Source of the DNA: JASSUD01 sp031963365
Lineage (GTDB): Bacteria; Pseudomonadota; Gammaproteobacteria; Burkholderiales; Burkholderiaceae
Assembly: GCA_031963365.1 (NCBI GenBank)
Contig: JASSUF010000057.1
Span: forward strand, 1-14,366
Length of the DNA stretch: 14,366 nt
Reading direction: 5' to 3'
Made by a program: the position numbers and the translations under genes. Positions 7,446 through 14,366 of this stretch are shown piece after piece (within the stretch, counting starts at the first letter, position 1; each line of letters begins with the position of its first letter). The notes beneath the pieces are model-generated. The model was not told where the DNA came from and did no database searches. It saw only the letters and a program-made list of their open reading frames with translations.

Positions 7446-7463
7446 CTCTCATGGTCACGAGAG
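7446..7463. repeat. Short inverted repeat CTCTC...GAGAG
   Basis: CTCTC (7446-7450) and GAGAG (7459-7463) are separated by ATGGTCAC, giving near-symmetry over 18 bases with one mismatched pair. It precedes the first small membrane-anchored gene by about 40 bases and could be an operator or chance. Confidence 0.25.
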
Positions 7464-7504
7464 TTAGCTTAGCGTCGAAACCTCTTTTATGGAAAGTAAA
7501 AACT

Positions 7505-7915
7505 ATGTGTGCCGCTGCACTCAATACGCTGAGTCTATTTGACAACTTTAAAAATGTAGGAATTCCCAAGCGACAAGCCCATCTTTTTGCCAATCTCTTT
7601 GCTAAAACGCATATGCCAGATGATCTTGTTACTCAATCTGATTTAAACAAGTATGTAGCCAAATCCGATTGGCATGCATTCAAATCGGATATTACGCATG
7701 ACTTCAAAATACTTGATATTAGCTTAGGCCATAGATTTGACAAAGTTTTTCGAGAAATAAAACAAATCCGCACGGACGCCAAAACTGAAGCCACTCAAAT
7801 TCGCCTCGAATTCAAAAATGAAATCGGAAGTATCAAAGATGATCTAATCCGATGGATCATAGGACTTGGCTTGACAATGGTTGGCCTAATGGTAGGTTTT
7901 AAAATATTTGGATGA
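7505..7915 (+). CDS. Small coiled-coil protein with C-terminal membrane helix (DUF1640-like)
   Basis: A 136-residue protein if started at the ATG at 7505; an ATG at 7451 in the same frame adds 18 residues without a better ribosome binding site, so the start is uncertain. The N-terminal part (FDNFKNVGIPKRQAHLFANL) resembles the opening of DUF1640 proteins, in which a short helix precedes a long coiled coil. Residues about 60-115 are charged and helical (RFDKVFREIKQIRTDAKTEA), and about 117-135 form one hydrophobic helix (IIGLGLTMVGLMVGFKIF) at the extreme C-terminus, so it should be tail-anchored with the coil in the cytoplasm. Function is not known. It shares its layout with the next gene. 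Confidence 0.65.
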   Translation: MCAAALNTLSLFDNFKNVGIPKRQAHLFANLFAKTHMPDDLVTQSDLNKYVAKSDWHAFKSDITHDFKILDISLGHRFDKVFREIKQIRTDAKTEATQIRLEFKNEIGSIKDDLIRWIIGLGLTMVGLMVGFKIFG

Positions 7916-7973
7916 CGCTATAGGTTGGAGCGAGGCTGTCCCTAATCTACAAACTATTGAATGCAGAGAAAAA

Positions 7974-8192
7974 ATGGATCCAGAATATAAATTAAATGAA
8001 ATTCTTCGTAAAATTGAAACGTCCAACCTAAATATCAAAAATAAGCTCGACCAGGTATGCTTTGAGATCAAACATCACATCGACAAGCGCCGCCTAGACG
8101 ATAAAAATATCAAATTAGAACTCTTCGCATGGATTGTCGGCATTGGCATCGGATTCATGTACTTGATGATAATTCTCAAAGCGCTTAAGTAA
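7974..8192 (+). CDS. Very small helical protein with C-terminal membrane helix
   Basis: A 72-residue protein when started at the ATG at 7974 (GCAGAGAAAAA upstream, a weak ribosome binding site). A frame from the TTG at 7908 would overlap the previous gene by eight bases and is less likely. Residues 1-48 are charged and amphipathic (EYKLNEILRKIETSNLNIKN), and residues 50-70 are a hydrophobic helix (FAWIVGIGIGFMYLMIILKA). The layout and the W-I-x-G-x-G motif at the start of the membrane helix match the preceding gene, so the pair may come from duplication and act together. I do not recognise a function. Confidence 0.5.
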   Translation: MDPEYKLNEILRKIETSNLNIKNKLDQVCFEIKHHIDKRRLDDKNIKLELFAWIVGIGIGFMYLMIILKALK

Positions 8193-8206
8193 TCACTTCG
8201 CCTAAT

Positions 8207-8270
8207 TGCGCCTATATAGCGCATCTCCGCCCTCTAAACTTCTAGCCAAATGGGGAATAGATTCTTCCCC
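8207..8270 (+). terminator. Two hairpins after the small membrane-protein genes
   Basis: TGCGC (8207-8211) pairs with GCGCA (8219-8223), and GGGGAA (8252-8257) pairs with TTCCCC (8265-8270) around seven-base loops. Neither is followed by a proper T-run, so factor-independent termination is doubtful. Confidence 0.3.
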
Positions 8271-8302
8271 TCTCTATTGCGCATCATCCACTCCATGCCC
8301 TT

Positions 8303-8321
8303 CTAGGGCGTATCCTCAATT
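8303..8321 (+). repeat. Dispersed repeat CTAGGGCGTATCCTCAATT
   Basis: It matches 18 of 19 bases at 14190-14208 in the same orientation. GGGCGTGTCC-like ends are seen at the tips of some insertion sequences, so these may be insertion-sequence remnants. This copy lies just before the shortened pilB and contains the upstream in-frame stop (TAG). Confidence 0.45.
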
Positions 8322-8354
8322 GCCCCATTATTTTTTCTTGCGGTATGCCAGCCC

Positions 8355-9620
8355 ATGAAATATGCGGATCTGCCCCCATTGGATTCAGAGCCCCCTCGCC
8401 TTGGCAAGGAGCGCACTGCACGCACTCCATTACATCTTGGCGATGAGCGCCAAGTACCAGCGGTAAAATTGCTAGAAGCATTATTTACACAAGCGGCGCA
8501 GCGCAAAGCCTCCGATGTGCATATTGAGCCTAGAGAGCATGATTGGCGCATTCGACTACGCGTAGATGGGCAACTGCATGAAATCATGCGCCCTCCTCGG
8601 TATTTGCAAGAGCCTTTAATTACGCGCGTCAAAGTGCTCTCTCACTTAGATATTGCTGAGCGCCGTATTCCTCAAGATGGTCGGCTGAAATTGCCCACAG
8701 CTCCTGGTCAATACGAGGAGTATCGGGTTAGCGCCCTCCCTACTTTATTTGGTGAAAAACTGGTATTGCGTCGCCTAGATACATTGCCGGCTTCACTAGA
8801 TCTTGATCAATTAGGCTTTGAGCAGGCGCAGCAGAGGCTCCTTACCCAAGCACTCGCTGCTCCGCATGGCATGATTTTAGTCACAGGCCCTACAGGCAGC
8901 GGGAAAACGCGCTCCTTGTACTGCTTTTTGCAAAGCCTCAATCAAGAATCACGCAACCTATGTTCAGTAGAAGATCCAGCTGAAATACATCTAGCAGGCA
9001 TTACCCAAGTCAGTGTTCGCGAAAAAGCAGGGCTTACGTTTGCCAATACCTTGCGTGCTTTTTTACGCCAAGACCCCGATGTGATTATGGTGGGGGAGAT
9101 TCGTGATGCCCAAACGGCCGATGTAGCGATCAAAGCGGCTCAAACAGGCCATTTAGTACTCTCTACACTGCATACTAACGATGCCCCTTCAGCACTATCT
9201 CGTCTGCTAGATATTGGAATAGCCCCTTTTAATTTAGCATCCGCCATACGCGTTATCACGGCACAGCGCTTGGTTAGGCAGCTATGCATATCGTGTCGAG
9301 CACCTGTAAAACTCAGCAAGGCAGCACTCCATGCAGCAGGCTATTTAGAACCCCTACCTCCCCAAAGCATGGCCTACCAAGCAAAAGGCTGCGAGCAATG
9401 CTATGGAACCGGTTATAAAGGGCGAGTAGGTATTCATCAAGTGATGCCTATTTCGGCTGCAATGCGCGACATCATCATGGCACGTGGTAGTACACAGGCT
9501 CTATCTGCGCAGGCACAAAAAGAAGGCGTAATGGTTCTGCGAGAGGCAGGGTTGCTCAAAGTAATTTCTGGAATCACTAGCTTAGAAGAGGTGCTAGGTA
9601 GTACGGAGTCAACGCCATGA
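8355..9620 (+). CDS. pilB: Type IV pilus assembly ATPase (PilB/GspE family), short N-terminus
   Basis: A 421-residue secretion ATPase that powers pilus extension from the cytoplasmic face of the inner membrane. Motifs: SDVHIEP at 53-59 (N2 domain), Walker A GPTGSGKT at 178-185, aspartate box EDPAE at 206-210, Walker B with DVIMVGEIRD at 242-251, His box around 262-281, and the zinc-binding cysteines C311, C314, C346, C349. All catalytic elements are present. Family members with an N1/MshEN domain are longer; here only about 35 poorly conserved residues precede the N2 domain. An in-frame TAG lies 48 bases upstream within a dispersed repeat. The ATG has no good ribosome binding site. The 3' end overlaps pilC by ATGA. 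The order with pilC and pilD supports a pilus rather than a general secretion role, but GspE cannot be excluded. Confidence 0.87.
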   Translation: MKYADLPPLDSEPPRLGKERTARTPLHLGDERQVPAVKLLEALFTQAAQRKASDVHIEPREHDWRIRLRVDGQLHEIMRPPRYLQEPLITRVKVLSHLDIAERRIPQDGRLKLPTAPGQYEEYRVSALPTLFGEKLVLRRLDTLPASLDLDQLGFEQAQQRLLTQALAAPHGMILVTGPTGSGKTRSLYCFLQSLNQESRNLCSVEDPAEIHLAGITQVSVREKAGLTFANTLRAFLRQDPDVIMVGEIRDAQTADVAIKAAQTGHLVLSTLHTNDAPSALSRLLDIGIAPFNLASAIRVITAQRLVRQLCISCRAPVKLSKAALHAAGYLEPLPPQSMAYQAKGCEQCYGTGYKGRVGIHQVMPISAAMRDIIMARGSTQALSAQAQKEGVMVLREAGLLKVISGITSLEEVLGSTESTP

Positions 9621-10999
9621 TGGGGTCCTCTGCAAGAATTCCACCGCGGCGTCAAAAATCTGGGCTTACAACGCTCTCTAAGACTTTGAAAAAGGCCGAA
9701 ACCTCGCAAATCAGCCTGGAAGCAAAAACACAAAACCATAAACAAAAAACTGCTTTTACACCGCAAAACGCTGCTTTATCAACTGCTCTAGTATCTAGGC
9801 CGTCTTACTTTACCTGGCAAGGTTTACAAGCGAATGGGCGGCCACAAAAAGGCAAGCTTATAGCTACTAATGAAAAAGAGGCACGAGAAGATTTAAAACG
9901 TCAGCATATTATTGTTTTACGCTTAAAGAAAAAGGGGCCAGTCAAAGCGCGCGCACTGAACGCAGCAGAAATCACCCTTTTCTCGCGTCAGCTGGCCAGC
10001 CTTTTAGATGCAGGTATTGCACTATTACCTGCCTTACAAGTTATCGCAGCAAGCCAAACACGCGCGGCACTAGCAAGCATAGTACGCAACCTGGCTAGAG
10101 ATATTGCACAAGGCCTCCCCTTCTCCCGCGCGCTAGCTAAATACCCTGAAAATTTTAATACGATGTACTGCCAACTCATTGCTCTAGGCGAAGTTTCAGG
10201 GGAACTCTCTCTTTTATTACTTCAGTTAGCCGATGAGCGGGAGCGCTTTGCTGCACAAAAATCAAAACTGCGTGCGGCACTAATCTACCCAATAGGCGTG
10301 CTCATGGTTTCGCTAGCCATTACTTGTGGCTTAATGGTGGGGGTAGTACCTACTTTTGAGCATATTTTTAATGATTTTGGAGCTAGTTTACCAACCGCTA
10401 CGCAAGCGGTTTTAGCTATTTCTAGAGCAGTAAACAAATGCCTAGCGCCGATGGGTGGCAGCCTAGCAGTATTAATCGTGCTGCTGCGCTGTGTTTTATA
10501 CCGCTCCAAAACCTGCCGAGAAATGTTCAAACTGGGGTTCGACAAGCTGCTTTTAAAACTTCCTTTATTTGGAACACTTTTTAAAACACTGGCTATTGCA
10601 AGATGGAGCCGCGCTTTAAGTCTTTTATTGCAGGCCGGTACTCCACTAGCGAATACCTTCGACATTTTGAAAGGGATTGCAAATAATGCTGTTTTTTACC
10701 AGGCAACCAGAGATATTGAGCGGCGTGTTAAACGTGGTGAACGATTAACACAGGCCATGCAAGCTACAGGCTGCTTTCCGGCAAGCATCTTGCAACCGAT
10801 GGCCGTAGCAGAAGAGTGTGCAGGGTTGGAGAGACTTTTAAAAGACCTTGCCGCTTTTAATGAGCGGCAAGTGGATGAACGCATAGCACTGCTTACTAGC
10901 TTAGTTGAACCGCTTATCATCGTACTTCTTGGAGCACTTATTGGAGGTTTAGTGATTGCACTCTATTTACCTATTATTGGTTTAGGACAGGTGGTTTAA
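9617..10999 (+). CDS. pilC: Type IV pilus inner-membrane platform protein (PilC/GspF family)
   Basis: A 460-residue polytopic membrane protein that couples the ATPase to pilin assembly. Two GspF domains are visible: the first about 118-240 (FSRQLASLLDAGIALLPAL, ending in the membrane helix YPIGVLMVSLAITCGLMVG) and the second about 322-450 (IARWSRALSLLLQAGTPLA, ending in LIIVLLGALIGGLVIALYLP). A further hydrophobic segment lies near 280-295. The first 62 residues are basic and Ser/Thr/Lys-rich and precede the normal start of the family (YFTWQGLQANGRPQKGKLIA); there is no internal Met to start at, and coupling to pilB via ATGA supports this start. The last 18 bases overlap an antisense gene from the other side. 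Confidence 0.9.
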   Translation: MMGSSARIPPRRQKSGLTTLSKTLKKAETSQISLEAKTQNHKQKTAFTPQNAALSTALVSRPSYFTWQGLQANGRPQKGKLIATNEKEAREDLKRQHIIVLRLKKKGPVKARALNAAEITLFSRQLASLLDAGIALLPALQVIAASQTRAALASIVRNLARDIAQGLPFSRALAKYPENFNTMYCQLIALGEVSGELSLLLLQLADERERFAAQKSKLRAALIYPIGVLMVSLAITCGLMVGVVPTFEHIFNDFGASLPTATQAVLAISRAVNKCLAPMGGSLAVLIVLLRCVLYRSKTCREMFKLGFDKLLLKLPLFGTLFKTLAIARWSRALSLLLQAGTPLANTFDILKGIANNAVFYQATRDIERRVKRGERLTQAMQATGCFPASILQPMAVAEECAGLERLLKDLAAFNERQVDERIALLTSLVEPLIIVLLGALIGGLVIALYLPIIGLGQVV

Positions 11000-11647
11000 A
11001 GTATGTGCTATATCTATAGATGGCATCTCTTTTTTTCCCAAAAGCCGAGAAAAATTATTATATAGCTCTTTTTGATCAGGAGTAGGCTCTATACCTACCA
11101 TTTTTATATATAGCTCGCATCTCTCATATGCTTCTCTTTGTTCCTGAGTTATTTTTCCTGAAGTAGAATTTTTTAGCATGTTAATATTAATGGAGAAATT
11201 TCTCTCGTTGGATTTTCTATATGTTGCATTTTTTCTTTTATTTCTTGCAATGCCCCGCGCATGCTTATTTGAATCCGAAAAATATTTTTTGCTGAAATCA
11301 TAGTAAATTTTTAATTTCTCACCATCATGCACATCATTATCATTAATATACTTTCGACATTCTCTATGCACTTTTTTAATAGATCTATATTCATATGAAT
11401 TTCTATGATTTTCATAATTTTTTAGAATGTCTATATTTTTATTAAAGGTTTTAGCTCTTGCGCCTAAAGATTTAGGATTAGATTTCCTTATACTGGAAGA
11501 TGTATTAGCAGAATGTAGTCCACTTAGCGGACCAGATTTATTAAGTGTACTAGGAACACTTTCAGGAAACCAATATTCTTTTCCTAAATAAGGCTCACCT
11601 GGCTTTACGGGGTTAAGTATTTGAGGATCACCTGGCCGCACTAACAT
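10982..11647 (-). CDS. AT-rich gene of unknown function with internal duplication, antisense between pilC and pilD
   Basis: A 221-residue protein from the ATG at 11647, which has GGGGTG six bases upstream (a GTG at 11656 would add three residues). I do not recognise it. The N-terminus is rich in Pro and Gly (VRPGDPQILNPVKPGEPYLG). Two similar segments follow, about 68-122 and 151-204: each begins with Phe-x-x-Asn-Ile-x-(Ile/Met)-Leu-Lys-Asn, then has Cys-x-x-Tyr-Ile about 20 residues later and Tyr-x-x-Phe-Ser after another 20. The protein is basic and rich in Asn, Lys, Tyr and Ser, with no signal peptide or membrane helix. The DNA is much richer in A and T than the pil genes around it, and it splits pilC from pilD, so it was probably acquired. 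A secreted effector is possible but not shown. Confidence 0.65.
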   Translation of the reverse strand: MLVRPGDPQILNPVKPGEPYLGKEYWFPESVPSTLNKSGPLSGLHSANTSSSIRKSNPKSLGARAKTFNKNIDILKNYENHRNSYEYRSIKKVHRECRKYINDNDVHDGEKLKIYYDFSKKYFSDSNKHARGIARNKRKNATYRKSNERNFSININMLKNSTSGKITQEQREAYERCELYIKMVGIEPTPDQKELYNNFSRLLGKKEMPSIDIAHTLNHLS

Positions 11648-11656
11648 ATTAAACAC

Positions 11657-11851
11657 CCCGCTTATTTATATTTAAATGTACATAATTTTTTTAAACATTA
11701 TTATGCTATTTAAAATAATATAATATCTAACTATAGATTATTCCATCCATGCGAAATCATATTAAAATATACGAAGCGTTATATAAAAAAATAACTAATA
11801 ATCCGCCAGGAACCTAAAAAATAACGGTGGGTACTCATTGCTCAAAGCTTC
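11657..11851. other. AT-rich spacer upstream of pilD and the antisense gene
   Basis: Very AT-rich, with many TATAAT-like strings (for instance AATATAATAT near 11720), so promoters in both directions are possible. No gene or repeat is recognised. Confidence 0.4.
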
Positions 11852-11872
11852 TTGAAGTTTTTTTTATTCTTT

Positions 11873-12763
11873 ATGCAAACTATCACTCTAAATTTTTCCC
11901 CGCTCTTGAACTTCACACATGCAATTCCATTGCTGGAGAGGCTCTCGCCAGCCTTCCAATATTTACTGGTTACCCTGCTAGGTGCTGTAACCGGTAGTTT
12001 TTTGAGTGTAGTGGTCTATCGTTTGCCAAAAAGGTTTGAATATGCAGCAGGCTTTCGCCGTGCAATATCTCGCCCATTGACACTAGCTTATCCCCCCTCC
12101 CATTGCCCACAATGCCAACACAGACTGCGGTTTTGGGAAAATATTCCACTGCTGAGCTACATAGCGCTACGTGGCCGATGTGCCGGATGCCGTGCTTTTA
12201 TCAGCCTGCGTTACCCTTTTTTAGAAATTGCTGGTGCAGGCTTAGCGGCTTTGTCGCTGTGGAATTTTGGGCCCACCTGGCAAGGGCTTGCTGCTTTTGC
12301 ATTGCTTGCTGTGTTATTGGCCCTAGCGTGCATTGATCAGGCAAGCTATCTGCTCCCCGATGCGCTTACATTGCCGCTTTTATGGGCAGGATTGCTAGTC
12401 AATGTAAACAGAGGGTTTGTCCCGCTAGAAGAAGCAGTATTAGGGGCTGTTGCAGGATATATATTGTTGTGGGGTGTGTATTGGACGTTTCTTTTTATAA
12501 GAAAAAAAGAAGGGCTGGGCTATGGCGATTTCAAATTATTAGCAGCAGTCGGTGCTTGGCAAGGTGTGTACGCATTGCCTCAGATCGTATTTATAGCCTC
12601 TTTCATGGGCCTGGTAGTCAGTATGCTTCAATATGCTTGTAGACGGCTTAACAATAGAGAACAGCATTTGGCTTTTGGACCTTATTTATCTTTATCTGCT
12701 GCCATCACGTTATATATGCCAGGATTACCTTTTTTCTTTGAGAGAAGCGTAGGTTGGTGGTGA
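11873..12763 (+). CDS. pilD: Prepilin peptidase / N-methyltransferase (A24 family)
   Basis: A membrane aspartyl protease that cuts the leader of type IV pilins and methylates the new N-terminus. From the ATG at 11873 it has 296 residues; a TTG at 11852 would add seven, and neither has a good ribosome binding site. In the numbering from 11852: zinc cysteines C85, C88 (CPQC) and C110, C113 (CAGC); first catalytic Asp162 in ACIDQASYLLPD; second Asp226 in the GYGDFK motif; about eight hydrophobic helices; FGPYLSLSA near 275. Everything needed is present. Its last codons (Val-Gly-Trp-Trp-stop) lie inside an inverted-repeat element, so the original C-terminus may have been replaced. It is separated from pilC by the antisense gene and needs its own promoter. 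Confidence 0.92.
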   Translation: MQTITLNFSPLLNFTHAIPLLERLSPAFQYLLVTLLGAVTGSFLSVVVYRLPKRFEYAAGFRRAISRPLTLAYPPSHCPQCQHRLRFWENIPLLSYIALRGRCAGCRAFISLRYPFLEIAGAGLAALSLWNFGPTWQGLAAFALLAVLLALACIDQASYLLPDALTLPLLWAGLLVNVNRGFVPLEEAVLGAVAGYILLWGVYWTFLFIRKKEGLGYGDFKLLAAVGAWQGVYALPQIVFIASFMGLVVSMLQYACRRLNNREQHLAFGPYLSLSAAITLYMPGLPFFFERSVGWW

Positions 12764-12877
12764 GGTACGAACCCCATGCATACCATCGACTTTTAATCAT
12801 CGCTTTTGGCATGTACATGCAGGTCTTAAAAGGACAGCGGTCATCATGTTGGGGTTCGTTCCTCACCACCAACCTAC
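12749..12877. repeat. 129-base inverted-repeat element, copy A
   Basis: The 27-base arms at 12749-12775 and 12851-12877 (left arm begins GTAGGTTGGTGGTGAGG) are complementary except at one position, around a loop of about 75 bases. A relative of the whole unit, in opposite orientation, starts at 14240. The unit lies between convergent pilD and metC and can fold into a long stem, so it may also end transcription from both sides. It resembles a small non-autonomous (MITE-like) repeat. Confidence 0.75.
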
Positions 12878-12885
12878 CGTTCACT

Positions 12886-14070
12886 CTACGATAAATGCGT
12901 TTTTAGGCTTTGCTCTAAATCTGCACGTAAATCTTGCGTAGCTTCCAAGCCAATATAAAAGCGCACCAAAATTCCGGCATGCGTCCACCGGGTGGCGGTG
13001 CGCAGATTTGCGACTCTAAAGGTAAGCGCCAAACTATGTGCTCCGCCCCAACTTAAACCAATTTTAAAAAGACGCAATCCTTCAATAAAAGCATCTATCT
13101 GCGCTTCAGAGAAAGTCGGATTAAAAATCACCGAGAACAGCCCTCCTGCTCCATCAAAATCGCGCTTCCAGTGAGCATGGCCGGGACAATCCGGCAAAGC
13201 AGGATGTAGAACTAAATCAATTTCTGGGCGGTTCTTAAGCCACTTAGCAAGCTCCAAAGCACTGCGGGTATGGGCCTCATAACGCGTTGCTAGGCTATTC
13301 AAACTGCGCAAAACTAGCGCGCAATCATCTACCGATACGTTCAACCCCATGCGCATACGGGCCAGCTTAAGTTGCGCGTGCAAGTGCTTATCTTTAGTAA
13401 CCGTAGCGCCCATAAGCACATCACTACCGCCAGAGGGATATTTAGTGAGTGCATGCATAGAAATATCGCATCCATGCTCAAAAGGCCTAAAAGCCAAGCC
13501 ACCTGAATAGGTATTGTCTAGTGCAGTAATAACACCATACTGACGCGCAACGGCGCTCAGAGCACGCACATCTGGCACTTCCATCGTCACCGAGCCTGGG
13601 GCTTCGATCCATAAAAGACGCGTGTTTGGTTTTATTAATTCTGCAATACCCGAGCCAATCATAGGATCGTAATACCGCACTGAAATTCCCAGGCGCTCTG
13701 CTAGCCAATCACCATGCTCTCGATTAGAAATATAAGCATTATCGGGAACCAATACATCATCACCTACCTTCATCAGCCCAAAATAAATATTTGAAATCGC
13801 TGCCAGCCCAGATGGTTGCAAAAGCGCGTACTCCCCTCCTTCTAAAATCGCTATACGCTGTGCCAATGCAGCGGTTGTAGGAGTGCCATAGAGGCCATAA
13901 CGCCATTGCGCATCATCATCCCAATCATGAGATCGGAACGCAGCCAAATCGGGAAACACCACTGTAGAAGCCCGATCAATAGGCACACAAAGCGATTGCC
14001 AGCCTACCGCTTTTTTTTCTTTGGGATGAATTAAAGAACTAGCCATTTGGCTTAGGGAATGCTGTGTCAT
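12886..14070 (-). CDS. metC: Cystathionine beta-lyase (PLP-dependent)
   Basis: Splits cystathionine into homocysteine, pyruvate and ammonia in methionine synthesis; the family can also release sulfide from cysteine. From the ATG at 14070 the protein has 394 residues, the usual length; a TTG at 14106 would add 12. The PLP lysine is Lys210 (from the 14070 start) in HALTKYPSGGSD. YGLYGTPTT, EAPGSVTMEVPDV and HPALPDCPGHAHWKRDFDG follow E. coli MetC closely, including ESPGSITMEV and HPALPGSKGHEFWKRDF as I recall them, which favours MetC over MetB. No ribosome binding site is strong. The gene is flanked on both sides by copies of the same inverted-repeat element and convergent with pilD. Confidence 0.9.
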   Translation of the reverse strand: MTQHSLSQMASSLIHPKEKKAVGWQSLCVPIDRASTVVFPDLAAFRSHDWDDDAQWRYGLYGTPTTAALAQRIAILEGGEYALLQPSGLAAISNIYFGLMKVGDDVLVPDNAYISNREHGDWLAERLGISVRYYDPMIGSGIAELIKPNTRLLWIEAPGSVTMEVPDVRALSAVARQYGVITALDNTYSGGLAFRPFEHGCDISMHALTKYPSGGSDVLMGATVTKDKHLHAQLKLARMRMGLNVSVDDCALVLRSLNSLATRYEAHTRSALELAKWLKNRPEIDLVLHPALPDCPGHAHWKRDFDGAGGLFSVIFNPTFSEAQIDAFIEGLRLFKIGLSWGGAHSLALTFRVANLRTATRWTHAGILVRFYIGLEATQDLRADLEQSLKTHLS

Positions 14071-14189
14071 GGATATCCATTTCAAAAGGTAATCTTTATA
14101 TGCCAAATAAGCATCTCACAAAACGGGATCAATTCCAAAGCCATACAGCCTAATAGACGCAAACTATTGATTCCTGTCTAATAAATTCC

Positions 14190-14208
14190 CTAGGGCGTGT
14201 CCTCAATT
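14190..14208 (+). repeat. Dispersed repeat CTAGGGCGTGTCCTCAATT
   Basis: Second copy of the sequence at 8303-8321, same orientation, 18 of 19 bases equal. It continues into AGACTTCTTTCGAAACC, which also has the look of an insertion-sequence end, but no transposase is present in the window. Confidence 0.45.
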
Positions 14209-14239
14209 AGACTTCTTTCGAAACCGAGTAGCCAGTATT

Positions 14240-14366
14240 GTAGGTTGGTGGTGACGAAGGAACCCCAACATGCACGCCATGGCGTCCTTGATAACCAGTT
14301 TACGATTATCTAAAAGCAAAAATTAAAAGTCAGCGGTACGCATGTTGGGGTTCCTTCGTCACCACC
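14240..14366. repeat. Inverted-repeat element, copy B (cut by window end)
   Basis: The left arm at 14240-14273 (begins GTAGGTTGGTGGTGACG) pairs with the right arm at 14340-14366; 27 bases pair perfectly before the window ends, about seven short of a full arm. The reverse complement aligns with copy A over the arms and over loop segments such as GACTTTTAAT and GCTTTT, so the two are members of one family in opposite orientation. The loop also holds a small hairpin ACGCCATGGCGT at 14274-14285. Confidence 0.75.

Noticed and set aside
7318..7593. 91-residue minus-strand frame
   Set aside because: It overlaps the small coiled-coil gene, has no recognisable motif and crosses low-complexity AT-rich DNA.
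8303..8632. 109-residue minus-strand frame over the start of pilB
   Set aside because: Shadow of the conserved ATPase frame.
12103..12642. Two plus-strand frames inside pilD
   Set aside because: Shifted readings of the peptidase gene; the pilD frame carries all catalytic motifs.
12749..14366. CRISPR array
   Set aside because: There are only two units, each an inverted repeat in opposite orientation 1.4 kb apart, with no regular short spacers.

Overview
The window looks like an accessory-rich stretch of a proteobacterial chromosome, most likely betaproteobacterial and Burkholderiaceae-like. It carries a PilB-PilC-PilD set in the order found in Burkholderia relatives, an E. coli-like MetC, several type II toxin-antitoxin modules and a trans-AT style polyketide synthase. 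A nonsense codon, a frameshift, a tRNA fragment and small dispersed repeats suggest a genome in flux, as in host-associated or endosymbiotic relatives. The taxonomic placement is inference from gene content only.

Left part (1-4663, minus strand): the start of a polyketide assembly line. Two open frames lie in the same reading frame and are separated by one TGA. Together they match, from end to end, the methyltransferase-GNAT-ACP layout I know from saxitoxin SxtA and related AprA/CurA loading modules, followed by a ketosynthase with no acyltransferase after it. The intact enzyme would build a short acyl starter (propionyl by analogy with SxtA) and hand it to the first ketosynthase. A further gene appears to start 1 base after the synthase stop and runs off the left edge.

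Middle (4664-8354): an AT-rich spacer, then a cluster of stability genes on the minus strand. These are a VapBC-like pair with a clear palindromic operator, a HigA-type antidote gene broken by a frameshift and without its toxin, and a DUF1778/GNAT (TacAT-like) pair. The vapBC and antidote genes lie between two copies of the 3' end of a proline-type tRNA, which suggests an integrated or excised element. Two small plus-strand genes follow, each a charged helical segment plus a C-terminal membrane helix.

Right part (8355-12763): type IV pilus biogenesis genes pilB, pilC and pilD on the plus strand. PilB lacks the usual N-terminal domain. An AT-rich gene of unknown function with an internal duplication sits antisense between pilC and pilD and overlaps the 3' end of pilC.

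Right end (12749-14366): metC on the minus strand lies between two roughly 130-base inverted-repeat elements of one family, placed in opposite orientations. One of them supplies the last codons and the stop of pilD.
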